The position numbers were made by a program, and so were the translations under genes. DNA of 64,000 nucleotides from Lepidonotus clava (taxonomy: Eukaryota; Annelida; Polychaeta; Phyllodocida; Polynoidae): the NCBI GenBank assembly GCA_936440205.1, contig OW387134.1, positions 15,788,908-15,852,907 on the forward strand. Direction: 5' to 3'. A model generated the notes under the pieces. The model made no database searches and was not told the origin of the DNA. It saw nothing but the letters and a program-made list of their open reading frames with translations. How positions within the stretch are numbered: position 1 is the first letter of the stretch; the number at the start of each line of letters is the position of its first letter. This document shows positions 9,265-21,300 of the stretch, in pieces.

Positions 9265-11262
9265 ATGGCAGGGATGGTTCCAGTCAGCTTCGGACACTTT
9301 CCCATGATGTCAATGACAGGGGGCTCACTACGCATGCCTGTGACACCCGGCATGGCAGGAGAGGGAGTGGTCTGGCTTCCTGTTGCAGTGTCACAATTAG
9401 GGAAACAACAGTTCACCATGCCTGCCCCGATACTAGGCCATGGCATGGCCTTCCCGACAGGTTGGCAACTGCCAAGGCCAGGTCAGTTTCAGGCCTGGTC
9501 TCATCCTTGCCCCATGGTAGGGCATCCAAACCCACCTACATTGAGTGCTAGCTCAGGGAATACCAGTGCTGCAACGCCCGCCCCTGGGAGCCCACCGAAA
9601 CCCCGGGAGAAAGAAGTTGTGGGGGTGAATGAACTGATACCAGTCCGACAGGAGGAGACGCCACCACATAGGCCAGCCTCAACTCCAAGTGCCTCTCTGG
9701 GACTTGAGGTCACTGTACGGGCAAGGGGGGATTTCTCTCCCACTGACCCACCACGTAGGTTGGTAAGGCTAGCCAACCACTCCACCAAGGGAGCTCTACA
9801 AGACACCCCAGAAGTGCGTAAGGTCACCATCACCGGACCTATAGCGTACGGAAAAAGAGCTCGGTCACCAACCCCTGAGAGCACCAGCCACCACCCCAAG
9901 CCACGGAGGATGTCACATCATGGGTCAAACAGCTCATGCCCAGTCTCACACGCCTGTGGGCGCCTGAGCCATCTTCGTCAACATGTTGTGGGGAGCCACC
10001 TGCCTTTCTTTGTGGAGCCTGAGACTGCCTGCTGGGGCTGCTCAAGACAGCTGGAGAGGGCAGGACCCCTGGAGGAGCACATGCAATCGTGCAATAGGGC
10101 AAGAGCCTTCAGTGATGAAGCTCTGGGCCTATGGGTCCAGCTCTGTGCTGGCCTGCTCCAGGAACTGGCAGACCAGGTTGGGGTCCGCAGGAGGGACCTT
10201 TGCCGATACTTCACATCAAAAAGGCTTACATCGGTAGGCTGTGTACTATCACCAGTGCAAGAAGCCCTCATGGACCATTATGACCGGGCCATGGGCACAG
10301 CAACTAGGGGAGCACGCGTCCTGGACCCCCCTAGCTCTGAGGGGTCCCTCCTTCACTGGAGGGTGCTGCTAAGTTTCCTCTCGGTCCTGGGTCCCCAAGA
10401 ACGACAGCGGATCAGAACATCAGCTAGAACCATCAGAGCTGTCAGAGAGGTCTTGCCGAGGGGAATAGACTCTCACTGCCATCTCCGAGGGCTGTCCCGG
10501 AGGGCCAGGAAGAACGCTGTAGGCAGAAGGTGGCAGGGAAACCTGTCATCCCTGACTGCCGTCACCATCGACTGCTTCCCTAGGGACTGGGACCAGCGAC
10601 CTGTGTCGATCCCAGGCCTTCGTGTTGTGCATGCGGTAGGGTTACACCCTACCTGCATACCAAGCGATGCCGATAAAGTCAACAAAATGATTGCGGCGGC
10701 AAAGCGGGCTGTTAGGCAAAGTACAGTTGCGGTAGGGGAAATTGGACTTGACCTCTTTCACAATGACTCCGAGGATGTGGCCCTGATGCAGCAGGCAGCA
10801 CTGGCTAACTTGGCCAGTTTCGCTGCTGTAAAAGGACTACCCATTGTCCTTCACTCACGAGACAAGAAAGGCAACCGTGAGGCGGGGGACATCTGCCGCG
10901 AAGTACTCCGTAAATCTGTACCGAGATTACAGAAAATTCAGCTGCATTGTTTCGACAGTGGACTGGATGAACAGCGCCGCTGGGGGGAGGAGTTCCCCAA
11001 TGTCAGGTTCAGCATCTCAGGGAAAATTCTGAGGGCTGACCGCCACCCAGAACTGGACCAGGTGGTACAGGGCCTGGGGCTGGAGAAACTCCTGCTTGAG
11101 ACAGACAGCCCCTACCTCTGTCCCCAAGGAACTCAGCCAAGTCAACATGGCCCAGCCTCTATATGCCTGGTGGCGGACAGAATAGGAGAGCTCCGCCACC
11201 TGCCATCAAGCATTGTCCTGGAGCTGGCTTCCCGGAATGCCCGGGACTTCTTTGGGATCTAA
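9265..11262 (+). CDS. ORF3 of the Gypsy element: zinc-finger-like motifs joined to a TatD-type DNase domain
   Basis: 665 residues. Residues 1-220 are low-complexity, rich in proline, glycine and serine. Two zinc-finger-like motifs follow: one starts at C225 and C231 with histidines near 240-245, the second has C256-x2-C259 with H and C near 273-277. The C-terminal half (about 395-665) is a TatD-family metal-dependent hydrolase: HxH at H404 and H406, E492 in VGEIGLD, H530 in LHSRD, H561 in QLHCFD, and D614 in ETDSPYL. All six expected metal ligands are present. TatD proteins are 3'-5' exonucleases or endonucleases on DNA. No signal peptide or membrane span is visible, so this is not an envelope. 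The ORF sits 119 bases after pol and ahead of the 3' LTR. Confidence 0.92.
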   Translation: MAGMVPVSFGHFPMMSMTGGSLRMPVTPGMAGEGVVWLPVAVSQLGKQQFTMPAPILGHGMAFPTGWQLPRPGQFQAWSHPCPMVGHPNPPTLSASSGNTSAATPAPGSPPKPREKEVVGVNELIPVRQEETPPHRPASTPSASLGLEVTVRARGDFSPTDPPRRLVRLANHSTKGALQDTPEVRKVTITGPIAYGKRARSPTPESTSHHPKPRRMSHHGSNSSCPVSHACGRLSHLRQHVVGSHLPFFVEPETACWGCSRQLERAGPLEEHMQSCNRARAFSDEALGLWVQLCAGLLQELADQVGVRRRDLCRYFTSKRLTSVGCVLSPVQEALMDHYDRAMGTATRGARVLDPPSSEGSLLHWRVLLSFLSVLGPQERQRIRTSARTIRAVREVLPRGIDSHCHLRGLSRRARKNAVGRRWQGNLSSLTAVTIDCFPRDWDQRPVSIPGLRVVHAVGLHPTCIPSDADKVNKMIAAAKRAVRQSTVAVGEIGLDLFHNDSEDVALMQQAALANLASFAAVKGLPIVLHSRDKKGNREAGDICREVLRKSVPRLQKIQLHCFDSGLDEQRRWGEEFPNVRFSISGKILRADRHPELDQVVQGLGLEKLLLETDSPYLCPQGTQPSQHGPASICLVADRIGELRHLPSSIVLELASRNARDFFGI

Positions 11263-11441
11263 ACCAGAGAAGCCGCCCTCCAGTGTACATAAGTAGCTAG
11301 CTAGTTTTAGTATTCTTCTCACATAGTTATAGTCTCACTCTTTCCTGGGATCCTCTATTGCATGTTTCTGAGCATGGGTCCTGGGGTACTTCTTTTGGAA
11401 TGAGGCCTCCATTTCTGGTGGAGTGAGCCCTCCAAAAAAAC

Positions 11442-11455
11442 AGAACAGGGAGGAG
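11442..11455 (+). other. Polypurine tract
   Basis: AGAACAGGGAGGAG lies directly against the 3' LTR, where plus-strand DNA synthesis starts in LTR elements. Confidence 0.7.
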
Positions 11456-11672
11456 TGTAGCAGCAACGACGCGTTAGTTCCGTTTTCGACCACCGGGCAT
11501 GGTGGGGGCGCCACTGTCGCCTCCCTTACCTTGTCCCTAGGTGACCTGTCCTGGCACTCTGACCCTGGACCTGGACCTGCCTACATGTGCTTGTTTGGGA
11601 CCTTCTGGGACAGACCTTCAAACCCCCTTCAAACCACTTGTAAGTACAAATTATACATACAAATCTATTACA
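11456..11672 (+). repeat. 3' LTR of the Gypsy element
   Basis: The 217-bp partner of 979-1195. It is followed at once by the CAGA target duplication. Confidence 0.96.
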
Positions 11673-12652
11673 CAGATCATTATTTTTGTGCATGTTCCAC
11701 TACCGGTAAGAGAATTGATGGTCCTTTCACTGACCTTGGCTATAATATTTTTGACTGTACACTACCGTACATTTACCTTTGTCAAATTGTGGAACCTTTT
11801 ATCTCGGCAAGCTCTAGGCCCTAGGCTACACGAGTAGATCTAGATCTTATTCTAAAATAAATTTCAACAGATCAGAACGGCAGCCTTCCGATTCTCGAGT
11901 TTTAGCAACAATACTTGATATGGATGTAAAAATGTAATTCAGTTAAACTCTAGAATTCTAGGGGCCACCTGTTATCAGTGAATTGCCATCAAAAGTATTA
12001 GATAAACTGAGAATTACATAGTTTACTACTTGCACAATATCCTTTCCGCGCACTTGGACGCCATGTTTGTTTCAGTAATGCTGGTGCTCGGTCGCATCGA
12101 GCACTCTACTAAGGGACTTCTGTAGCCGGCCGGCAACAAACTTAGCCTGGTCGCCGGCCCACTCGCGGAAGGGCGAGTATTGTACGCGCCATCAGTCTAT
12201 CGGAAAGTGTTTGGCCCGGGGAACCAGGGTACAACAAACTAGGTTACGTGTTCGTATGTTGTTCGCTAGAGGGCGCATCAGCCTAAGGCAGTACTTGCGC
12301 GCCCCCTGTTGAAAAAATAGCATGCCGCCAAATTTATTTCAACATCCCCCCCTCAAAAGCCGAGGACTCAGTAATAGTAATCACGCTGTAAGATCTAATG
12401 TCCCGCTGCCGGACTATTGTGCCTTTTTTCTCACACTGCCGGATCACAATTGTTATTGTCAACAGCTTGAATCTTTGAATTTTCATTATAATCATTCAAG
12501 GGGTATGGACAAAGACCTTATATTGTAATCATATGAAAACTTAGGCACCAATTAAAAGTTAAATCATAATGATTTCTTCTATGCCAAAAGTGTTATAGAC
12601 TCCACAAGTTACACTTTTGAAAAATAAAATGCCCACCTCAGATTGATTTTTT
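11673..12652. other. Spacer with two CTCF-like motifs
   Basis: No gene is visible. Two matches to the CTCF core lie about 35 bp apart in opposite orientation, near 12262-12276 (GCTAGAGGGCGC) and 12297-12311 (its reverse strand reads CAACAGGGGGCGC). Confidence 0.4.
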
Positions 12653-13256
12653 AAAGCGATCCGCGCCGAAGGCGCAACGGAGCGTAGCGAAGTGATCGCT
12701 TTACCCCCTGTCCAAAATTCATGGTCAGTGCAAATCTTCAGGCCTCACATCACTGAATTTTAGACTATGCATCAAGGACTAAGAAAATGCATTTGTGCTA
12801 GAAAAATATATAATATCTGCAATTTATTGTACATTTAGAATTTATTTGTATCATAGATTGATTGTTCTAAATGATTGTAAGGATAAGTTATTATTAGTTT
12901 CATGCCCATATTTAGGTCTCACAGAGGTTAGAGCCTCGTTTTGGTGTAGGCCTCTTCCTGTTGCAGTTTAGGTTTCAGCTATCAGCAGAGAACAACTTCC
13001 CAAAATCCAGTTATTATCTGAACTCTGATTGGTTAAAAGTTATTACAGCTATCAGTGGAGAACAAGTTCTCCAAATCCAGGTGTTATCTGAAATATGATT
13101 GGTTCACAGAACATCACGTCATGAACGTTGTCGTGGACGTTGTTACGTCGTCGTGGACGTCGTAGCAGACGTCGTTACGTCGTAGCGGATGTCGTAATGT
13201 TGTCATTACGTCGTAATAACATCAACTGACGTCGTAATGACGTCACGGATCGCTTT
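12653..13256. mobile_element. Non-autonomous repeat with AAAGCGATCCG ends and an ACGT-rich tail
   Basis: AAAGCGATCCG at 12653-12663 is matched by its inverse at 13246-13256. A short internal hairpin closes at the left end (GATCGCTTT by about 12702). A duplicated stretch of about 59 bp (12976 and 13045, starting CAGCTATCAG) is followed by about 130 bp with ten ACGT cores, several as GACGTCGT or TGACGTCAC. No coding capacity. The family is not assigned. Confidence 0.5.
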
Positions 13257-15338
13257 TTTCAGCGGACACTACGCATTTCTTGTTGTGCACTCTCCTGGAG
13301 CAAACACAGAGCATATACAATTATAATTTTGGTTCCCTTATACTATATGTGAAATCCGCAGGGGTATTACAGTGATGAATATGTAATCATTTCTGAATAT
13401 TTACTAAGATTTAGATGTCGTAAAATCAGCTCTGATCCGAGGTGGGGATGTTTCAGATCCAAGAGTGTGATAGTTATGCCACCTCAGTCCGGCAGCGGGA
13501 CATTTGATCTTACGACATGGTAATGGTCTGGCATCGTGGTTAAAAATAATTGGACATTTTTTTTAGCAGTCACCATTATTATATTTTCATAATAGATGTA
13601 CATCTCGTCTATATCATTTAGGAATATTTAAAATTCATTCGAGACCCACTAAAGTTGTTTCAGTATTTTTCTTAGGGTTAAAGGCTAACAAGGTGCGGAG
13701 AAACGGGGGGGGGGGGGGCTGAGAGTAAAATTTTTAAAATGGAAAAAAAAAAAAAAAAAAAAGGGGGGGGGGGGGGGGGGGCACTTAAATAATAATAAAA
13801 AAAAGTCCCAGCGGACACTAGAATTTTGAACATATATTTGACGAAAAAGAAAAAAAACATAAAAGAAAAAACCTTCATTATTTATTTTTGAAAGCATGTG
13901 TAGAGGAACGGTCCCAATGCGAAGTGTCAATTTAAAGAAATGCCCAAGTCCCCTGTCGCATGCCCGACTTTAAAAAAAATTTCAGTGAGCCTATCAATGC
14001 AAGGGGTCTACACACATAAAATAAAGAGATCGAACACAAATACGTGCAGACAAGACTTGATCAAACCTTATTTATTTCTTAACAATATAACACAATATCT
14101 CGCTTAAAGAAAATCTTTCATGTTCTTTCGCAATGAAAGATATATAACTTGATTATGCTTTTTTAACCTGACCCCCCCTTCATCATCTACCTGATGATGT
14201 CACTGGTCACCCTGGAGATGTGACATGTTACCATGTAAACATGTAATGTCATCACCTGTAACCATGGGCACACATGATCTCATCATAGAAGGCTGTGACA
14301 TCATAACTGTCACTTCACTAAGCGGTTGCTGAACTGAACACACCAATGCCACGTCTCACACATTGATTATGATGTTTGTACTTGATGTTTCACTGTTCAG
14401 TTTCAAGATTTCAGATGCATATAAATGCATTAATACTGGTCCAATTTCTCGATAAATGATACACACAGGAAACTCATAGCAGTATTACATTAGCTAACCC
14501 TGAGTTGCTTTTCACCAATAGCTTGCTAGCATACATGAGAGATAAAATGACCACAAATCATGGCCAGTATTCCTTTCCCGTGATAGCTCAAAAAACAACT
14601 AAACATTGCATCTGGAATTTCGATGGCGTAACAAAATGGCAGCAATACCGATAGTCTTATAATATGTACCGAATTTTCTCTTCCACATATAGCTGATTTC
14701 AAGTATTTTGATATACCTGTACATCTAATCATAGAGATACATATGTATGTCTATGATCTAATCGAAGTGCACTCGGGGAAATATGTCGACAAATGAATTT
14801 TTTCAAACGAAAGAATAAGCTAACAACTTACAACTTCTATTCCCATAGAGCAATGGAATAAGAACAAATTAAATAACTGAAAAAAAAATCAATATAAAGA
14901 CTAGAGGTGTACAGATTAAACAAAATTGAAACAGATTTATTCAAAACCAAATATATCAATCGAGGAAAGTACTGTTTTTCTCAAGGAACCTCATATATGA
15001 CAATACATAAGAACTCGACACCAATTATAAGTAAAAACGTACCATTACGTTGAATGCACACACTATATATTTCTTTATCACCTACTACATCTTTATAAAG
15101 ATAATAAAATCCCTGTCCCTTTAGCGACCCTATCTCCTTCAATGAAGTTAAGTACGTTGATTTTATAAACTGCCATGAAATATGACAACTTATAAACTAA
15201 TTATTGTCACTCACTAAGCACCCAGGTTATTTGGTATCTAACAGAATTAGGATGATAATTATAACTCAAACTTTCAAAGCACCTCATTTGGTTCATCATT
15301 TTCCTTCATATACGATGATGACAAGCAGATAGGTAGTT
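13257..15338. other. Spacer downstream of the PM20D2-like gene, with long G and A runs
   Basis: G and A homopolymer runs occupy 13706-13781. The rest is AT-rich with no gene. The part nearest 15338 is presumably 3' untranslated sequence of the minus-strand gene, but no polyadenylation signal stands close to its stop. Confidence 0.5.
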
Positions 15339-18300
15339 TCACATGTGCACAGGATGCCCTGACAACGAGGACATACGTTCACGGGAGTGGGTATGGGAGA
15401 GCAGTTTTCCAGATGAAGACTTGATCAGAGTGTACTCTTTCTTGACGTCTTCCAGCAGATTTGGTTCGCTCATCACACGCGCTGCTGTCATCGCCATTAC
15501 CTTAGCGGCACGGAGCGTGTTTTCTATAAAAAGAAAAATATGAGAAATTAAAGGATTTATTTTGTGGGTCTTTATATTTCCAAGAATAAAAAAACATGGA
15601 TTTAAGAAAAAAATATTACATGCGTACACAGTGTGCCAACATACTAATTACACCATTTTTGTATGCGTCCATCAATCTAGATTCCACTAGAAAAGGAATA
15701 CCACTGCGTTTTTTCTTCCACACGATCTTAAGTATTTGTCTAACATAGCCGTAGACTTTACTTAATAACAGCGACACGAAGCGGAAACTTCTCACATACA
15801 AGTCTCTGCAATTCAATTCGAGCTTAACCGATTAGGTCAACACACAAAAATATTAGTTAAGAATAAAGGGTCCTCCATACAGTTTATTTATACTAAAAAG
15901 TAAATTCTATGTGTCAAGTTAATGAAACTATCAATCTAATGAATAACTAACCATGGGCTTCTGCTAAATTAGCCGCTTCGGTAAAAGCGACGGAATTTTT
16001 GAAGGCCTTCGTGCCAATGTCAAACGCTGGTGTCAAACAAGGCACGACTTGTGAGACGTTCCCCATGTCCGTTGATCCTATCAAAATAAAGTTTAGGTTC
16101 ATAAGTGTACATCCTGGCTAACACACTTACTATTAAAAAATTAGCGATCAAGCCGAGAAAGGAGGGTATGTAATGTATGTAATTGTGCAATGGTAGAGTT
16201 TTGGAAACGTTTGCGTCAATACCTGGCCGGTATATTGTTTCTAATGCAAGTGTTAAAACCTTAGAATTAGTAAGACGACCTGCTGGCAGGGCGAACACTT
16301 CATCTGCGAAGGCGAGGGGGATGAGTTTTAAACAATCAGATGAGAGTTAACTGTTAGATAAATAGTGTACTCCAAAAACACTGCTCAAGGTTTAAGTATT
16401 CTCTTTCACTCCCGATGAATACTTTGGTCATTCGAATATAAGTAATGACAAGAAAGTCTTCATCCACAGTGCATTATAACACTAATAAATTCTAACTACA
16501 CAAACAAATAAGTTATTTATTGGAGATTTAACCACAATTTCCTAAGGCAATCACAACACCACAAAAGGACACACCACCACTTACATCTAGTGATCACGAA
16601 GGTATGGGTTTGTCAGTTAAATATATTCTAAGAAAGAAACCAGCAAGACGGATAAAGATATATCATTAACTCAACATGATGGTTAAACATGATTGTTCAG
16701 TTTTCCTTTTGTTTGTATTTATCTTTAGAAAATCTTTTAAGGTGGCTAAAAAATATATTCATTAATACTGATGATTTATAGCAAATGTTTATATATGTTC
16801 TATAGGTCTTTCTTTCGTTTTGTCAACTAGCCAAAATTTACCTGCAGGCATTTTACAGCAACAAAGGCATATATCAGGTTGATGTAAAGAGGTAATGCAA
16901 ACTTAATAGGTCAGGCCAGCCATGTAAGTTCGTAGTATTTACACAAGATGGGATCATCGTGCTGATTGGGAAAATACCGAACAAGATTGACAGGATTGTT
17001 CCAGTCCCAATAAATAGCGGAAAATATAAACTTTTACAGACATACGGAATGATTGTACATTGAATGATATATCCAGTGTCCGAGGTGCACGTTTTGGCTG
17101 CAGGGTGCATGGTTTTTAAAAGTGTGCACCCGGCAGGTGCACACATCTTTGATAGAATAAATAGCCTTATAAGGCTGTGAGTGCAAACTTTCCAAAGCTA
17201 TGCAGCCGGCGGATGCAAGCATTTAAACCTAAAGCCCCATACCCACTAGGCGATTTTACCGGCGACTGGCGACGGGCAACAGCAGAATCAGTGGTCATAT
17301 CATAAGCAATTCAGATCAAATGTTAGTATGTAACATTTCAATGTTAGATACTAACATTTGACCTGAATTGGTGACGATTTTACTAGTGATTCTGCTGTTG
17401 CCCGTCGCCAGTCGCCGGTAAAATCGCCTAGTGGGTATGGGGCTTTAATTTCGGACACTGTATATCGTATTCCTTTTTTCAGTGCCTCAGATATACAGGT
17501 GAAGATTTCCGACCGACGACCGACCGATGGTGCCCTGATGACTTTCCAAGGTAACAGAATGTATTCTTTTAAAAATCTGAACATAATCAGCTGGGAACCT
17601 TTCGATGATGCAGTGCCAAATCCCTGGGGACTGCCTGGGGAACACCTTGGGACTGACCGACTACCACCTGGGGACCACTTGAGGATCGCCTGGGAAACCG
17701 CTTTACCCTCTTCACCTCCTTACACTACCCTGGACTCCAGGGCAACCCGTTGGTATTAGGTAATATGTAAAATATTGGAATACCACGGGGAAACTGTGTA
17801 CCCCTAGGCTTACCCTGCGACCAGATGGAGTAAGATAGCAGGTCACCAGGAAAGGTCCCCACTCAAATTCATAAAAAAAATTTCAACAATTTTATTTACC
17901 CTGGGTGAGTAGGATATTCTTGTCTTCCCTCATCTCCAGCCATAATAAAATTCCTCATAATCAAATTCACCGTGTTTTCCCTGCCATACGGTTATTTTTT
18001 CCTGCCATTATTATGAAGATATGTTCAGATCTCAGAAGTGTTTAAGTTTGAAAATGTGTCATTAAACATGTGTCAATTTTCTAGAAAAAAATGAAATTAA
18101 ATTCTTGAAAAAGTGAAATCTCGTGAATATTAGGAATCTGAAAATCCAGAAATTGAAATTGAATTTCCTCTGTTTGGTTCAAATTGTTAAATTCCCTGTG
18201 TTTTCCCTGATATGGATTCATTTTTGCCATTTTTCCCGTTTTCCCTGTGCAGTGGGGACTGCCTAGGATGGTGGGGCATTCTGCCCCAAATGTATCCTTA

Positions 18301-21300
18301 CATCATTTTCAAAAACAGTGGGTCCGGCTCGACAGAAAAGTGAAACGAGCACCTGTTGTCACTGACATTTAGATAATACCCTATTAGAGATAACCCTCTG
18401 ACCCTTATCAGACCATAGCGATGATAGGGCCGGGCACTAGCCTATAAGCTTGGAAGGGTTAGTGGTGTTCAAAGAATGTGCTAGGTGACGACCAGTTTGT
18501 TACACACTCTACCGCCCCTGAATAGACCTTTGAAACAGCCACCTAGACCTCGGAAAAAATTGTTGCATTCCGGTATCCCGACCAACCCTTTTGCCCCGAC
18601 CCTAAGGTTTTTATAGGCTTTTTTGAGAAAAATATTAGAATATTGTAAAATATGACAGAATTATGTACATTTTTTCACTTTAAAACATTTAAAAACCCGA
18701 CCTACCCTAATTTTTGGACTGATGTTACCGGAACACAACTTTTTTTTTACCTTGGCCCTATCCCCAACTGGCCGTGGTCTCATTAACAGTAACACAATAA
18801 AAGAGAAAGCCAAAATACACAACGGCTTAAAAAATGAAAGTATAAAAATATTAGTTTCATATCTTGAGGTATTCCTTCACAGCCTGTCAACTTGCCAACA
18901 TTTTTCAATATCCTTTTGTGGAGCAAGATAAGTCATTAATACCTAAAATAATAAACCTACTAATTTCCACCTTATCCTAAATACCTTAAAGCCCCATACC
19001 CACTAGGCGATTTTACCGGCAACTGGCGATGGGCAACAGCAGAATCACTGGTAAAATCGTCACCAATTTAGAACACCTGTTAGCATGTAACATTTCAATA
19101 TTACGTCTAACAGGTGTTCTAAAGTGGTGACGATTTTACCAGTGATTCTGCTGTTGCCCATCGCCAGTCGCCGGTAAAATCGCCTAGTGGGTATAGGGCT
19201 TTAGTGTAAGGGTTTTTACTTCAGGTAGACTGAACTACTTCCCTTTGCCAAAAAAGGAGGGTAAAGGATGGTTTATCGCCACACATAACTCTACATATCT
19301 ACTGACCTGCATGAAAGGTGGGACCTGAAAGTTCATCTGACCCTAAGGGACAACATAAAGCACAGTCACATAATTGGTGCACTGCGGGTAAAATTAGGGA
19401 ACATAGAAAATAAATCTAATTGTAAAAAAAAAACTAAACAATATCTACAATATCGTCGACCGTTACTTTACCCGTTTATCATATCCATGTGAAGTCTGGG
19501 TAAAAAATATGTTTTAAGCTGAAACCCCTTTAACAACTTACATAATTATAAGCAATGATAATTTCATCAAAAATAAGGCCACTGATGCACATGAATAATA
19601 ATGAAAAGAAATATCCAAGGTAGGGTCGGTTGGAACTGTTTGCAGGGGTAACACGCCTTACAATTAAACTCATCAAAATACTGAAAACAGTATATACATA
19701 TAATTTTTTTGGAAAATTCAATTCCACAGAGGGAAAAAAAATTTGTGGTCGAGTAGCCATAACGCCACGTTGAGATAACTCTCCGAAAAAAAAAAGTATA
19801 TACATATAATGTTTTGATAACTTTAAAAAAAAAAAAAAGATTTTCAACAGATCGTTATTATCATAAGAGCAGTGAATAAACATGGTTACATCAGTGTGTA
19901 TCACACTCACGGATAAAGGAAAATTAAGAATATTCATACCTGTGTGGAAGGTTCCATCTGTTACACAGTCATCAAAAAGGACATCTTGGTCCTTGGCGTA
20001 TTCAGCGAATAATTCTCCAAGCTTCTCTGAATGCTGCATAGGACTGTAAACCTTGTCACTGAATTCGAAGTCTACTTCACAGCCTGTAGCCTGGAATTAT
20101 ATTTTTTTGAATTCATTCCTGTGGTATTTTCATTTCTTTTTTTCTTTCAACAAAAACATTATTCCTCTAGTATTTTTAACTCCTCCTCTTTAGTGCAACA
20201 AGACCAAACGACACATGATTTACTATCAAAGGCAAAAGCATTTGATAGATAGGTCGGCCCATTTTAATCTTTATTGAGTTATGAAGAATAATATTATGAT
20301 TTATTGTGGTAGGTGTGAACTGGCACTATAGTGACAATCTGAAAAAAATATTAAACTTGGAAGCCTAGACACTGACAGCAGCAAAAAAACTTATTGACAG
20401 TGTGACGCCTATGTTTCAACATTGACAGGTAATGATTCTGACACTGACAGTGACTTAGGCCTAGATATCTATTATTTTTTTGATAAGATATTTGGATGGT
20501 AGGTAGGGAAAAATGACACTATAGTGACAAATTCACAAATCACTTAATCTTTGAGTTTGAATCATTTGAATCTTAAATCTGTAAAACATGGTCTCAAAAT
20601 ATTTGAATTGCTAACCTGTCCAGGCCTAAAATCATCAAACCACGCGATGTATAAGAGCCTAAGACATATCAAAACATAGATATTGACATTATGTGCATTT
20701 TGATCAACCTGACAGGGGTAAAATAATTATTTTTCAGATTGCCAGTGTCTGACCAAACGCCATGGTTGCTTTGACATCAAGCCCTTAGGCCTAAGACTGT
20801 AACCATCTGTAAAATATTATTGCAAGGTTTTCCATGCCTAAAATGATCAAACTATATGATAAATAGGACCCTGAGATATAGGAGAACATAGATATTTACA
20901 TGAATTTAATTTTGATAGGCCTAATAAGGTCTAAATAATTATTTTTCAGATTGCCTGTGACCGTCCGACCAATGTCAATGTGTGTTAGGGACTCTCGCCG
21001 AGTTTAGGCCTATTTTTCAACGGCATAATTTCAAATGCTGGAAAAGAGATATAAACTAACCGTTAAGGCCTGTGCTGGAGTCCTCAATGCGTTTCAATGC
21101 GTATATCCTCCACAATTGATGCATTTAATGTCATCCTGGTTTCCTGAGTTCAATGTATCGATCCAGGCGTGATGGGGAGAGAACCCGGCGAAGGATTGAC
21201 GGCGCCATGTTTGACAGTGACAGTGCCTCCACGTGTCCGATCGATCCAATCTTTTCCCTTCGATACGAACGCATAGTTTACGCCTGTCAATGCGTTGTAT

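Larger units (their letters stand above)
979..11672 (+). mobile_element. Ty3/Gypsy LTR retrotransposon, looks whole, with a TatD-nuclease third ORF
   Basis: Order of parts: 217-bp 5' LTR, primer-binding site, 1.5-kb leader with a tandem array, gag (2673-4574), pol (4661-9145), ORF3 (9265-11262), polypurine tract, 217-bp 3' LTR. The LTRs start TGTAG and end ATTACA. A 4-bp direct repeat CAGA flanks the element (975-978 and 11673-11676). The pol order protease, RT, RNase H, integrase places it in Ty3/Gypsy. The LTR copies look identical by eye, so the insertion is very recent, and I see no breaks in the three ORFs. I cannot assign the clade from sequence alone. Confidence 0.96.

Noticed and set aside
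9265-11262. ORF3 as a retroviral-type envelope
   Set aside because: Its position fits, but there is no signal peptide, membrane span or fusion-type segment, and the C-terminal half is clearly TatD-like.
13678-13930. Proline and phenylalanine-rich ORFs
   Set aside because: They are translations of G and A homopolymer runs, which are also prone to sequencing error.
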